From the NCBI GenBank assembly GCA_903919145.1, contig CAIXGW010000035.1:1-46597 (forward strand): DNA of 46,597 bases. Direction: 5' to 3'. Origin of the DNA: an uncultured Myxococcales bacterium. Its GTDB lineage: Bacteria > Myxococcota_A > UBA9042. The position numbers and the translations under genes were made by a program. A model generated the notes under the pieces. That model was not told where the DNA came from. It worked only from the letters and a program-made list of their open reading frames with translations, and searched no databases. Shown piece after piece: positions 36,197-44,503 of the stretch. Numbering within the stretch: position 1 is the stretch's first letter; each line of letters begins with the position of its first letter.

Positions 36197-37855
36197 ATGC
36201 AGCGGGCTCAACAGACCGCCGCGGCGATTTTCCCTGCCAAAGCGCGGCTTTTCCGTGGGGTGCCCCTGCTCGCCAATGCCCTGCTCGCCAGTGCGGCGTG
36301 GCTGGCCTTGGCAGCGCTGCCGGCCTGGGCCGTGCCAGACAGCTCGCAGCCGCCCGCGGCCGAGATGTGCAGCATAGACGCGCCGCTGTTGACCGCCGCC
36401 GGCCACTTGCGCGCCGCCAGCCTGGACTTGCGCGGCACCCTGCCCACGGTGCAAGAGTTTGAGGCGCTGCCGGCGGGTGCGCAGGCGGTCTCTGAGGCCA
36501 CTGTGGACCAGTGGCTGGCCTCGCCGCAGTGGGTCCAGCAGAATCTGCGCCGCCATCGCAACCTGCTGTGGCTCAACCTGGCCAACAGCGCCGGCCGGCT
36601 GATGCCCACCTCGATGAATTTGGGGGTAGAGAGCGGCCTGTACTACCGCACCCAGGTAGCGCCGGCGATCCGCGGCCTCAAGGTGCCGTGCCTGGACCAG
36701 CCGGCCGAGTATGACGCCGGTGGCGAGCTGGTGTTTGCCGACCAACCCGATGGCAGCAAACGCGAAGGCTACGTGCTGGTCCAGCCTTACTGGGCCCCCA
36801 CCACCACCATCAAGGTGTGCGGCTGGGATGCCCAGGACACCGTCTTCAGCGCCACTGGCACCTACTGCGGAGCCAGCGGCGCCAACATCGACGACACCTG
36901 CAGCTGCGGCCCCAACCTGCGGTTCTGCATGGGCGGCGGCGCGGCCACCGTGATTGCCAACTCGCTGGCGCTGTCTCTGGAAAAGCAGATCGAGACCTGG
37001 GCCGCCGAAGGGCGCCCCTACACCGACCTGTTTGAAGAAGCGGTGCTGTGGGTCAACGGCCCCATGGTCCACTACTTCAAGCATCAAGCGCAGATGCCCG
37101 GCCAGGTGCGGCTGACGCCGCTGCCCTTTGACGTGGCCAAGCTGCCCAACCTGACCTACGCCGACAAGGACGTTTGGGTCAAGCTGGCGCTACCGGCCAG
37201 CGCTGCGGGCATCTTGACCCATCCGGGCTACCTGCTGCGCTTTCAGACCGATCGCGCCCGGGCGACCCGCTTCTACAACGTGTTTCTGTGCCAGCCGTTT
37301 CAGGCGCCCGACGGCGGCATCCCGGTGGCTGGCGTCAGCGAAGTCTTTGAACCGGACCTGCAAAAGCGCACCGGCTGCAAGTATTGCCACGTGTTGCTAG
37401 AGCCAGCGGCGAGCTATTGGGGCCGCTGGACCAACTACGGCGCCGGCTTTCTGGACGCCATTGAGTACCCGGCCCAGCGCAGCGACTGCAACAGCTGCGC
37501 GCTGAACGGCACCAACTGCAGCAGCGACTGCAAGCAGTTCTACCTGACCAAGGCCTACGCCCCGCCAGAGAAGGCGTGGCTGGGCTGGCTGCGCTCCTAC
37601 AACTACAAGCAGCCGCAACACTGGAAGAATATTGAGCAGGGCCCCAAGCTGCTGGCGCTGACTGCCCAGGCTGACAACCGCTTGCCGCGCTGCGTAGCCC
37701 GCTCGACCGCAGAGTGGCTGCTGGGGCGCGACCTGCTGGCCGAAGAAGAGCCCTGGGCCGACGGCCTGGGCGTCGAATTTGCCACGGGCGGCTACGACTA
37801 CCGCGCTCTGGTCAAAGAGATTGTGCTTTCTGATGCCTACCGGAGGGCGCCATGA
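36197..37855 (+). CDS. Exported CxxCH protein, cytochrome-like, of a DUF1501-linked locus
   Basis: The protein has 552 residues. The ATG at 36197 has AGGGGA upstream; the ATG at 36152 with a GGGGG is an alternative that adds 15 residues. A signal peptide ends near LPAWA. The mature protein begins with a segment on SLDLRGTLPTVQEFEAL, a form typical of planctomycete and myxobacterial DUF1549/DUF1588-type proteins, and has many cysteines in the middle. TGCKYCH (C394, C397, H398) with following LLEPAASYWGRW looks like a haem c site. The C-terminal ELVKEIVLSDAYR-like sequence, here ALVKEIVLSDAYRR, is also common to those families. Its stop overlaps the next start as ATGA. The electron donor and acceptor are unknown. 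Confidence 0.8.
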   Translation: MQRAQQTAAAIFPAKARLFRGVPLLANALLASAAWLALAALPAWAVPDSSQPPAAEMCSIDAPLLTAAGHLRAASLDLRGTLPTVQEFEALPAGAQAVSEATVDQWLASPQWVQQNLRRHRNLLWLNLANSAGRLMPTSMNLGVESGLYYRTQVAPAIRGLKVPCLDQPAEYDAGGELVFADQPDGSKREGYVLVQPYWAPTTTIKVCGWDAQDTVFSATGTYCGASGANIDDTCSCGPNLRFCMGGGAATVIANSLALSLEKQIETWAAEGRPYTDLFEEAVLWVNGPMVHYFKHQAQMPGQVRLTPLPFDVAKLPNLTYADKDVWVKLALPASAAGILTHPGYLLRFQTDRARATRFYNVFLCQPFQAPDGGIPVAGVSEVFEPDLQKRTGCKYCHVLLEPAASYWGRWTNYGAGFLDAIEYPAQRSDCNSCALNGTNCSSDCKQFYLTKAYAPPEKAWLGWLRSYNYKQPQHWKNIEQGPKLLALTAQADNRLPRCVARSTAEWLLGRDLLAEEEPWADGLGVEFATGGYDYRALVKEIVLSDAYRRAP

Positions 37856-38736
37856 ACCCGCGTGGTCGGTCCACCCTTTCGGGGTCGCCGTGGCGCTGGG
37901 CCGCGGCTGCTTGGGCGCTGACGGCTTGCACCCAGGAGCCCGCGCCACCGCCGACGCTGCCCACCAGCGCGCTAGCGGCCAGCAAGCCCGCGCCCCAGAT
38001 CGCGCTGCCCAAGGCGACTGCGGAAGCCCCGGCGGCGATTCCCCAAGAGCTGTGGGCACAGCTGCCCCCGGACCACCCAGCGCTAGAGCGGCTGCCCTCC
38101 CAGGACCCAAGCCAGGCGGGCCGGCAGGTGGCGCCAGTGGTCGGAGAGAAGGCCCCAGACCTGGGCGCCGTGGGCGAAGGCAAGCTGGTGCCGCTGCTCC
38201 CCGACCCAGAGTACCCAACGCGCCAGAGAAAGCGCATGAACATCGACCAGCTAGACGCGGCTCTGCTAGGCGCCAGCGGCGGGCTGACCTGGACGGTCGG
38301 CGGCAAGAACCAGTTTGCGGCGCTGCAGACCACCCTGGGCAAGCCCGATTTTATCGACATGGTCATTGAGGATCTGGCGCCGTCGACGCTGTTTCAGAAG
38401 TTCTTGCAGGATGCTGCGCTGAACGTCTGCGAAGCCCTGGTCGCCAAGGATGCCAAGGCCAAGCCAGCGGATCGCGTGTACTTTGTCCATGCTGAGCCCA
38501 CGGCGACCCCAGGGGCCGACGCGGCCGCGGTCGAAAAGAACCTGCGCTACCTGCTGCTGCGCTGGCACGGTCGGCAGCTGCCCCAGGGGGCGCCGCAGCT
38601 AGAGAGCTGGCGCTTTCTGCTTGCCGGTGCCCAGAAGACCGCCGCCAGCACCAAGAAGCCGGCGGAAGCGGCGCAGCAGGGCTGGCAGGCCTTGTGCGTG
38701 GGCCTGGTCACCCACCCATCGTTCTACACTTACTAG
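37852..38736 (+). CDS. Lipoprotein of a DUF1501-linked locus
   Basis: This 294-residue protein starts at the ATG overlapping the upstream stop. The signal ends ALTAC. A proline/alanine-rich linker reaches about residue 115, then RMNIDQLDAALLGASGG, TLGKPDFIDMV and FLQDAALNVC define a folded domain. The RxNxxQLxxAL form recalls proteins found beside CxxCH and DUF1501 genes in Myxococcota. The C-terminal GLVTHPSFYTY resembles the ends of DUF1585-type proteins. No catalytic motif is visible. It probably forms a complex with its neighbours in the periplasm or at the outer membrane. Confidence 0.75.
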   Translation: MNPRGRSTLSGSPWRWAAAAWALTACTQEPAPPPTLPTSALAASKPAPQIALPKATAEAPAAIPQELWAQLPPDHPALERLPSQDPSQAGRQVAPVVGEKAPDLGAVGEGKLVPLLPDPEYPTRQRKRMNIDQLDAALLGASGGLTWTVGGKNQFAALQTTLGKPDFIDMVIEDLAPSTLFQKFLQDAALNVCEALVAKDAKAKPADRVYFVHAEPTATPGADAAAVEKNLRYLLLRWHGRQLPQGAPQLESWRFLLAGAQKTAASTKKPAEAAQQGWQALCVGLVTHPSFYTY

Positions 38737-38760
38737 CTAGTTGCGGCGTTAGGAGGGCAA

Positions 38761-40236
38761 GTGACGGACCCGCATGAGCTGGACCCCAGCGCCGATCCCC
38801 TGGATCTGCAGAACGCGCCGCCGGCACAGGCGGAGCTGACCCGGCGAAAGCTGTTGCGCCATGGGCTATTTGCTGGCCTGGGCGCCGCGGCATTTGGCAG
38901 CACCGCGCTGTGGAGCCAGCTGGCCCACGCGGTCAGCGCGCCTGCGCCCAAGGCGACCAAGACCGACCGCTACTTCTTGTTTGTGTACTTCAGCGGCGGC
39001 TGGGACATGCTGCTGTCGACCGATCCGCGCGATCCGGTCCAGTTCAATGAGGGCAACGCCGCCAAGTCGCAGATTCTCCCCGGCTATGACAAGCTCAAAG
39101 TCGGCACCACCCAGAGCAACCAGCCGCAGTGGGTGCCCACCAGCGATGGCAAGACCGCGCTGCTGGGCAGCTACTTTGGGGCGATGACCGGCCAGTTCAA
39201 GAAGAACCGGGTGGCGATTGTCCGCGGCATGTCGATGGATACGGTGACCCACGAGGTCGGCCGCCGCCGCTACCTGACGGGCAAGCCGCCGTCTGGGCTG
39301 CTGGCGCGCGGATCCTCTGGAGCGACCTGGCTTTCTACGCTGCTGGGCGCCGAGCAGCTGGTGCCCAACTTGGCGGTGCGCTGCGAGTCCTACAACGTCG
39401 ATCAGCCCAACTTCGCTTCGGGCCTCAAGGTTTCTAACGTGGGCGACTTGACGCGGGCGCTCAAGGCCCCGGCCAACAGCCTGGACCCCAAAGCCCTGCA
39501 GCTGGTCGACGCCATGCTGGCCCAGGAGGCGGCGTGCCCGTCGGCGGCTCAGCGCGGCACCTGGTCAACAGCGGAAGCGTCTCGCCTCAAGGCCCGGCAG
39601 ATGAGCGCCGCGGGGCTAGACAAGCTCTTTGATTTTCAAGCCAAGACCCCAGAGATGGAGCAGCTGCGCGGCTACTACGGCATCCCGACCAGCGATGCGA
39701 CGCTGACCTCGCTGCCGGCCCAGGCGGCGATGGCGGTTACGGCACTGGCGGGCGGCCTGTCTCGGGTGGTCAGTGTGACCCTGACAGAGAGCCTGGACAC
39801 CCACTTTGAAGACTGGACCACCGCCCAAGGCCCCCGCCAGCAAGCGGGTTTTGATCTGGTGGCCAAGATGCTGGACGACCTGGCGGCGCGGCCCTACGGC
39901 ACCAGCGGCAGCAGCTGGCTGGACCACACCACCGTGGTCTGCTTCTCTGAGTTTACCCGCTCGCCAATGCTCAACGGCAACAGCGGCCGCGATCACCACC
40001 TGACCAATGTCTGCGTGCTGGCCGGCGCCGGCATTCAGGGCGGGCGGATCATCGGCGCCAGCTCCAACGTCAACATGGCGCCGCAGCCCGTCAACCTGCA
40101 GACGGGTCAGGTGGACCAAGGCGGAGAAATCCTAAAACCTGAGCACATCTATACGGCCCTGCTGCACCAGCTTGGCGTGCAGGGCGACCCCTACGACCTG
40201 CGCGTCGATCCGCTGCTGGCGCTGTTGAAGGGTTAG
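38761..40236 (+). CDS. Tat-exported DUF1501 family protein
   Basis: This 491-residue protein starts at a GTG preceded by an excellent AGGAGGG. A twin-arginine-type signal has RRKLL at residues 28-32 followed by a hydrophobic stretch ending AHA. The body has the DUF1501 features YFLFVYFSGGWD, IVRGMSMDTVTH, SLDTHFEDW, FSEFTRSP, GRDHH and AGAGIQGG, which resemble alkaline-phosphatase-superfamily motifs with metal-binding His and Asp residues. The enzymatic role of DUF1501 is not established. In planctomycetes and Myxococcota it is commonly encoded beside haem-binding proteins, as here. The gap to the previous gene is 24 bases. Confidence 0.9.
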   Translation: MTDPHELDPSADPLDLQNAPPAQAELTRRKLLRHGLFAGLGAAAFGSTALWSQLAHAVSAPAPKATKTDRYFLFVYFSGGWDMLLSTDPRDPVQFNEGNAAKSQILPGYDKLKVGTTQSNQPQWVPTSDGKTALLGSYFGAMTGQFKKNRVAIVRGMSMDTVTHEVGRRRYLTGKPPSGLLARGSSGATWLSTLLGAEQLVPNLAVRCESYNVDQPNFASGLKVSNVGDLTRALKAPANSLDPKALQLVDAMLAQEAACPSAAQRGTWSTAEASRLKARQMSAAGLDKLFDFQAKTPEMEQLRGYYGIPTSDATLTSLPAQAAMAVTALAGGLSRVVSVTLTESLDTHFEDWTTAQGPRQQAGFDLVAKMLDDLAARPYGTSGSSWLDHTTVVCFSEFTRSPMLNGNSGRDHHLTNVCVLAGAGIQGGRIIGASSNVNMAPQPVNLQTGQVDQGGEILKPEHIYTALLHQLGVQGDPYDLRVDPLLALLKG

Positions 40237-40243
40237 AGCCAGC

Positions 40244-40957
40244 ATGATGAGATTCGGCAGCAGCCGACCCAGGGCTCTGTGGTCGTGGATCCTGACCCCG
40301 CTGGTAGGCCTGGCTCTAGTGGCTACAGGGGCCACCGCTGCCGCCGAGCCGTGGCGGCGCGGTGCCGAAGAAGACGGCGTGGTGCTAGAGACCCGCGAGC
40401 TGGCCGGCCAGCCGATGCCAGAATTCCGCGGCACCACCATTGTGGCGGCCGAGTTGTACGACGTGGCCGCCGTGGTCGACGACCTGAACCACTACTGCGA
40501 CTGGAACAAGCGCTGCGTCAAAGCCAGAGAATACCAGAGGGTCAGCGACACCGAGCGGGTCTTCTACACCCGCAGTGGTGCGCCGTGGCCGCTAAGCGAT
40601 CGCGACGCGGTTCTGCTGGGCCGGGTGACCGGGTTGGCAGAGGGCAATGACGTCATGGTGCGCTTTGAAGCTATGGCCGACCCGCGCTGGCCGGCGGTCG
40701 ACGGCGTGGTCCGGATGCCGGTGGTCAAGGGCCACTGGCGGATGGTGCGCATTGACGCCAAGACCACCAAGGTCGAGTACCAAGTCCAGGTGGACCCAGG
40801 GGGAATTGTGCCTGGGTGGGCGGCCAAGCTGACAGCCAAGCAAGTGCCGCGCGATACCCTGGCCGGGCTGCGGCGGCAGGTGGCCAAGGGCCCTGGCCGC
40901 TACGCGGCGTTCTTGAAGCGCTGGCGCGACAAGGGCGAGGCTGCGGCGGCAGAGTAG
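40244..40957 (+). CDS. Secreted START-domain protein
   Basis: This 237-residue protein starts seven bases after the DUF1501 stop, with a second ATG directly following. A signal peptide ends near TAAA. A START-type lipid-binding fold follows, supported by VAAELYDVAAVVDDLNHYCDWNKRC, VFYTRSGAPWPLSDRD, VRMPVVKGHWRM, TKVEYQVQVDPGG and the final helix region LAGLRRQV. START proteins bind hydrophobic ligands such as lipids. The ligand here is unknown. It is the last gene of the five-gene run, and its stop codon lies in a 15-bp tandem duplication. Confidence 0.85.
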   Translation: MMRFGSSRPRALWSWILTPLVGLALVATGATAAAEPWRRGAEEDGVVLETRELAGQPMPEFRGTTIVAAELYDVAAVVDDLNHYCDWNKRCVKAREYQRVSDTERVFYTRSGAPWPLSDRDAVLLGRVTGLAEGNDVMVRFEAMADPRWPAVDGVVRMPVVKGHWRMVRIDAKTTKVEYQVQVDPGGIVPGWAAKLTAKQVPRDTLAGLRRQVAKGPGRYAAFLKRWRDKGEAAAAE

Positions 40958-40972
40958 GCGGCGGCAGAGTAG
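40943..40972. repeat. 15-bp exact tandem duplication carrying the stop codon
   Basis: GCGGCGGCAGAGTAG occurs twice in a row (40943-40957 and 40958-40972). Each copy encodes Ala-Ala-Ala-Glu-stop in the same frame, so the gene has a second in-frame stop. It looks like a recent slippage duplication. Confidence 0.9.
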
Positions 40973-41178
40973 GCGGCCCAAGGGGCCAGCCAGAGCAAGG
41001 GGCTCCAACGGGCCCGCAGCTCCCCATACGGTCCTCTCTCCCGCCTTCGCCAGCGCCCCATCCCACACACGCTGCGCTCACGCGACCCTGGCAATCCCTT
41101 GGCACAAAGGGCATGCTGACTGGGCCAAGGGCGGGCGGCCTACCCCTGCCGCCCCCTGGGCAGCCAATGGAGGACCCC

Positions 41179-42372
41179 ATGAACATTCGCCTTACCTGGA
41201 TTCCCCTGGCGCTGAGCTTGGCCTTGGCAGGCTGTTGGTTCAACGAGTCAGCCGCGCCGGCCGCTTTGCCCGACGCCGGCGCCGATGTCGGCCCCCTTGG
41301 CGACGCCGCCGCGGACACGCCAGATGCGCCTGACACCGCCGCGACAACGGACGCTTCTGCAGGCACTGATGCGGCCCCGGGCACTGATGCGGCCCCAGGC
41401 TCAGACACCGCGGCCGACGACGCAACGCCAGACAGCGACACCGCGGTCGCCGACGCCGGCCCCGGCTGCCAAGCGCCCGGCGCCAGCTGCGGCATGGCCG
41501 AGTTCTGCAACCCCAAGGGCGTTTGCTGCCCAGCCCTGGGCTGCTTGCCCAACTGCCCCAACGGTATCCTGGTCGATGCCAAGGGCTGTGACACCTGCCA
41601 GTGCAACCCCACCGGCCCCAAGGCTTGCAATCCGCTGTCGATGAGCCCGATTGCCCAGTGCGGCCAGGGCGAATTCTGCGCGCCGCCCGCCGGCCAGTGC
41701 GCCAGCAGCCAGGGAACCTGCCAGCCTCAGCCGCAGGTCTGCACCAAAGAGCTGATGCCGGTGTGCGGCTGCGATGGCAAGACCTACAGCAATGCCTGTC
41801 AGGCTGCCGCGGCAGGCGTAGCGGTCGCCACTACCGGCGCCTGCAAGCCCAACGCCAGCCTGCAGATCTATGTGACCTGCGGCTATCCGGTGTGCCAGGC
41901 CGAGTGGCAGCCAACCGCCGGCGTACCGCTGTGCGGCGCCGAGAAGGTCGGCGACCCCTGCAGCCAAGAAGGGCTGCAGTGCGACTCCAAGCTCGGCTGC
42001 GGACAGTTCTTGCGCTGCGCCGCCAGCGACCCGACCTTGCAAGGATGCCCCAAGTCCAGAGCGCACCTAAAGAGCGACATCCAATACTTGGACAGCGCGG
42101 CGCAGAAGCAGCTGGCCCAACAACTCCTGGACACCCGGCTGGCGACCTATCGCTACACCGCGGCCGGGGGCAATGCACCGCGGCACCTTGGCTTTATCAT
42201 CGACGACCAGCCGCAGAGCCCGGCTGTCGACGCCCGCCGCGACATGGTCGACCTTTACGGCTACCTGTCGATGTCGGTGGCAACTCTGCAGGTCCAGCAG
42301 CAGCAAATCGAGGCGATGCGCCAAGAGCTGGCGACGCTGCGCAAACAGTGCGGCGGCGGGGCCAAGCGGTAG
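41179..42372 (+). CDS. Lipoprotein with antistasin-like, Kazal-type and S74-chaperone-like domains
   Basis: The protein has 397 residues. The ATG at 41179 has GGAGGA five bases upstream. The lipoprotein signal ends ALAGC. An Ala/Asp/Thr-rich linker contains GTDAAPG repeats. Residues about 115-144 hold an antistasin-like unit with CPNGILVDAKGCDTCQC. Residues about 181-222 form a Kazal-type protease-inhibitor domain with PVCGCDGKTYSNAC. The C-terminal 100 residues resemble the S74 intramolecular-chaperone domain: SD at 299-300, APRHLGFIID, VDLYGYLSMSVATLQ and a final coiled coil. S74 domains normally trimerise and autocleave at the Ser. The Lys of the usual SDxRxKxxI is not obvious here, so cleavage is uncertain. 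The combination suggests a trimeric surface protein that resists proteases. No partner gene is adjacent. Confidence 0.8.
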   Translation: MNIRLTWIPLALSLALAGCWFNESAAPAALPDAGADVGPLGDAAADTPDAPDTAATTDASAGTDAAPGTDAAPGSDTAADDATPDSDTAVADAGPGCQAPGASCGMAEFCNPKGVCCPALGCLPNCPNGILVDAKGCDTCQCNPTGPKACNPLSMSPIAQCGQGEFCAPPAGQCASSQGTCQPQPQVCTKELMPVCGCDGKTYSNACQAAAAGVAVATTGACKPNASLQIYVTCGYPVCQAEWQPTAGVPLCGAEKVGDPCSQEGLQCDSKLGCGQFLRCAASDPTLQGCPKSRAHLKSDIQYLDSAAQKQLAQQLLDTRLATYRYTAAGGNAPRHLGFIIDDQPQSPAVDARRDMVDLYGYLSMSVATLQVQQQQIEAMRQELATLRKQCGGGAKR

Positions 42373-42518
42373 CAGGTGTCTTGAAGGCCGGCTCCTCCAG
42401 CCAGGCATTTCTCGCTGATTTGACCGAGGATTCTGCGCCCAAAGTTCGCCTTGCCTCAGCCCCGCATCCACCCTACACTCGGTTCAGCCTCCACCAAGAG
42501 GGGCCCAGCGAGGCGGCG

Positions 42519-43121
42519 ATGGCTGAGTCGCCAAGGGTGCTGCCCACCACCTACGAGGACTATTTGGCGGCCCTGGAGGCCAGCCCGGTCAAGCTTGAGT
42601 TTCACGGCGGTGAGATTTTTGCGATGACCGGCGGTTCTGTCGTTCATGCGCACCTCGCGGGCGTGGCCTACAGCGTGCTGCGGTCTTCGATGGCCGGCAA
42701 GCCCTGCCGAATGTTCAACTCTGAGCTGCGAATTGCCGTGGCCGGCGACGTCTGTTTCCCGGACGCCAGCGTGATCTGCGGCCCTGTGCAGGTGGATTGG
42801 CGCGACCGCAATGCAGTGACAAACCCGGTGGTCATCGTCGAAGTCCTGTCGGCGTCTACAGAGCAATACGACCGCGGCGGCAAGTTTGAGCTGTACCGGC
42901 GCATCGCCAGCCTGCGCGACTACCTGCTGGTCTCACAGGACCCCAATCAAATAGAGCACTTTGCCCGCAACGATGACGGCAGCTGGCTCTACCGCGCCTG
43001 CGTGGAGGGCGACACGGTCCACCCAAGCGGCTGCAGTGGCGCCATCGCCGTCAGCGAGGTCTTTGCCGATGTCGCCGAGCTGCGCGCGCTGGCCGAGGCC
43101 GCGCCAGCGACCGTGCCGTAG
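42519..43121 (+). CDS. Uma2 family (DUF820) nuclease-like protein
   Basis: This 200-residue protein starts at the ATG at 42519 with GAGG upstream. It belongs to the PD-(D/E)XK-like Uma2 family. Active-site candidates are E27 in KLEFHGGEI, D82 in FPDASV, E108 in IVEVLS and K122 in RGGKFELYRR. RDYLLVSQ follows, as usual. The full family length is present. Uma2 proteins occur in high copy number in cyanobacteria and Myxococcota, and their role is not settled. This one stands alone and opens a repeat-rich accessory segment. Confidence 0.92.
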   Translation: MAESPRVLPTTYEDYLAALEASPVKLEFHGGEIFAMTGGSVVHAHLAGVAYSVLRSSMAGKPCRMFNSELRIAVAGDVCFPDASVICGPVQVDWRDRNAVTNPVVIVEVLSASTEQYDRGGKFELYRRIASLRDYLLVSQDPNQIEHFARNDDGSWLYRACVEGDTVHPSGCSGAIAVSEVFADVAELRALAEAAPATVP

Positions 43122-43149
43122 GTCAGGTGGCAGCTGCAGCGGTGGCGCT

Positions 43150-43216
43150 GGGCCAGCCCATCCGCAAGGTGGGGGCCCGCCCGGGTAGGGGCGGGTCTCT
43201 GGCCCGACCGGTTCAC
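43150..43216 (-). repeat. Intergenic repeat, copy A
   Basis: It contains GGCCAGCCCATCCGC and ends GGGCGGGTCTCTGGCCCGAC-CGGTTCAC, shared with the other copies. The spacer in the middle differs between copies. Strand is arbitrary. Confidence 0.75.
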
Positions 43217-43373
43217 AGGGCCATTGCCATGAAACACCTGGTGTTTCTGCGGCTGACGGATCTTGGCGGGTTCGCAGCAGCCTTGGCTCCTGCTCGCTGG
43301 CAGGCGTGCGCGCCTGTGGACGCCCAGGAATCAATTCCTGGGCTGGGCGGGAGCAAAGTCCTACGGACTGGGG

Positions 43374-43457
43374 CAGGTCCGTCCTGCTTTTGGCCAGCCC
43401 ATCCGCCCGGTCCGGCCCCGTCCGGGTTGGGGCGGGTCTCTGGCCCGACCGGTTCAC
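43374..43457 (-). repeat. Intergenic repeat, copy B
   Basis: This is the longest copy seen. It runs from CAGGTCCGTCCTGC through GGCCAGCCCATCCGC to the GGGCGGGTCTCTGGCC block and the terminal CGGTTCAC. Confidence 0.75.
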
Positions 43458-43519
43458 AGAAGCAATCGACAGCAGAGACGAGGGGTTGCTGAGCTCGGTC
43501 ACTAGAGCCAGCGCCCCGC

Positions 43520-43761
43520 CTACTCCTGCCCAACCGCCAGCTCGACCTCCAGCTGCGCGACCTCTGCCTTGAGCGCCGCCACCGCCTCCAGCACCCTCGT
43601 GCGCTGCGGCCCGCGCAGGTTACGTCGATCGACCCCACCATCGCTGCAGGCGGTGATGGCACCGCACCCAAGACAGACAGGCTGCCGATAATGACGAATT
43701 CTCGGTAAGGCGTCGCCCGACTGGCGGCAGTGAGCAAGCGCTCGACGTCACCGCGATTCAC
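43520..43761 (-). pseudogene. Remnant nucleotidyltransferase-like gene (DUF6036-like start)
   Basis: A GTG at 43761 overlaps the upstream stop as GTGA and opens a frame reading REFVIIGSLSVLGAVP...AMVGSID, which resembles the first 47 residues of DUF6036-type nucleotidyltransferase-like proteins. After this point, near 43621, the frame degenerates. A different frame continues with VDRRNLRGPQRTRVLEAVAAL, a coiled-coil-like tail ending at a TAG at 43520. The central part of the expected protein, including the usual DLYP-type acidic motif, is missing. I infer an internal deletion with frameshift. The tail may belong to the same gene or to another fused fragment. Confidence 0.5.
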
Positions 43762-44096
43762 GGCTCAACCGCCGCAGCCGAGGCCATCAGGAAGCCAAAA
43801 GGGGTGTTTTGTCGCAGCGCCACCGCCGCCGCGTCCGTGCCCAGCATGGCGGCCGCGGAGCGCCCGGGCTCCATGGCGAGCACGCGCCGCCAAGCGTGGA
43901 CATAGGCCATGTCGCACAACTGGTTGTCCGCCCATCGCTGCACCACGGCCATCGCTTGCGCGCGCACGGCCGGGGCAGCAGCGGCGTCAGCCAGGGCTTT
44001 TGCCGCCCGTAGGTGCAATTCCAGCAAGGCCGAATCGCCAACTGCCTTGGCCGCGCGGGCTGCGGAGCGTTTTTCAAGGACCGAGCTGTCGAGCAT
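43758..44096 (-). CDS. Small protein paired with the nucleotidyltransferase remnant
   Basis: The called protein has 112 residues, starting at the ATG at 44096 (AGGA about ten bases upstream). An ATG at 44126 would add ten residues. It is rich in Ala and Arg and predicted helical: LEKRSAARAAKAVGDSALLELHLRAA, then YVHAWRRVLAMEP and LRQNTPFGFL at the end. The product is not recognised by name. Because its stop overlaps the start of the nucleotidyltransferase-like remnant, the pair looks like a two-gene module, perhaps toxin-antitoxin-like. With the partner broken, it may be an orphan. Confidence 0.6.
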   Translation of the reverse strand: MLDSSVLEKRSAARAAKAVGDSALLELHLRAAKALADAAAAPAVRAQAMAVVQRWADNQLCDMAYVHAWRRVLAMEPGRSAAAMLGTDAAAVALRQNTPFGFLMASAAAVEP

Positions 44097-44126
44097 GTGC
44101 CAACCGTCCTGGGCGCAGGGCTGCAT

Positions 44127-44503
44127 CCCAGTGTAAGCTAGCGAATTTGCGACGCAGGTGCAAGGTGCTGGTGCTGCTGCGGGGCGTAGCAAGGTTGGGC
44201 GCGTCGCCGAAGCGGCGAACAGGCTGCGACCGGCGAAGCGCCGGCGGCGTCGCACGCCGCCCTTCGGGTTCGCATCCTGCGCGCGGAGGGGGCCGCCGGC
44301 TAAAGCCACGGGCGACATCAGAAAGGCCTCGCGTTCGCGAGGGTGGCTTGCGGCTGGTGGTGGGCTAGATCCGCTGGCCCGGGTTGGGGCGGGTCTCTGG
44401 CCCGCCCGGTTCACGGCCGTGCAGGTAGGCAAAACCCTTGGATTTGCAGCCAGCCCCCCTCTCTGCCGGCCCTTCTCATCGCCCCGGCGATGGGCCGAGC
44501 GCT
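44127..44503. other. Repeat- and hairpin-bearing intergenic interval
   Basis: No supported gene is present. Visible structures are hairpins at 44244-44260 (GCGGCGT with ACGCCGC, loop CGC) and 44327-44342 (CCTCGCG with CGCGAGG, loop TT), then repeat copy C. The long minus-strand open frame across this interval is not conserved-looking and reads through the repeat. Confidence 0.55.
44369..44414 (-). repeat. Intergenic repeat, copy C
   Basis: It carries the ATCCGC start, the GGGTTGGGGCGGGTCTCTGG block and CGGTTCAC. It is followed at about 44430 by GGCAAAACCCTTGGATTTGC, a motif with a close relative after copy D. Confidence 0.7.

Larger units (their letters stand above)
43122..43519. other. Repeat-bearing intergenic interval
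   Basis: No supported gene is present. The 398 bases hold two copies of the GC-rich intergenic repeat, with a palindrome-like CCCAGGAATCAATTCCTGGG at about 43323-43342 between them. Open frames here on the minus strand translate repeat sequence and are not coding. Confidence 0.6.

Noticed and set aside
44266..44278. GGTTCGCATCC, resembling part of a tRNA T-arm
   Set aside because: No acceptor, D or anticodon stems could be fitted around it.
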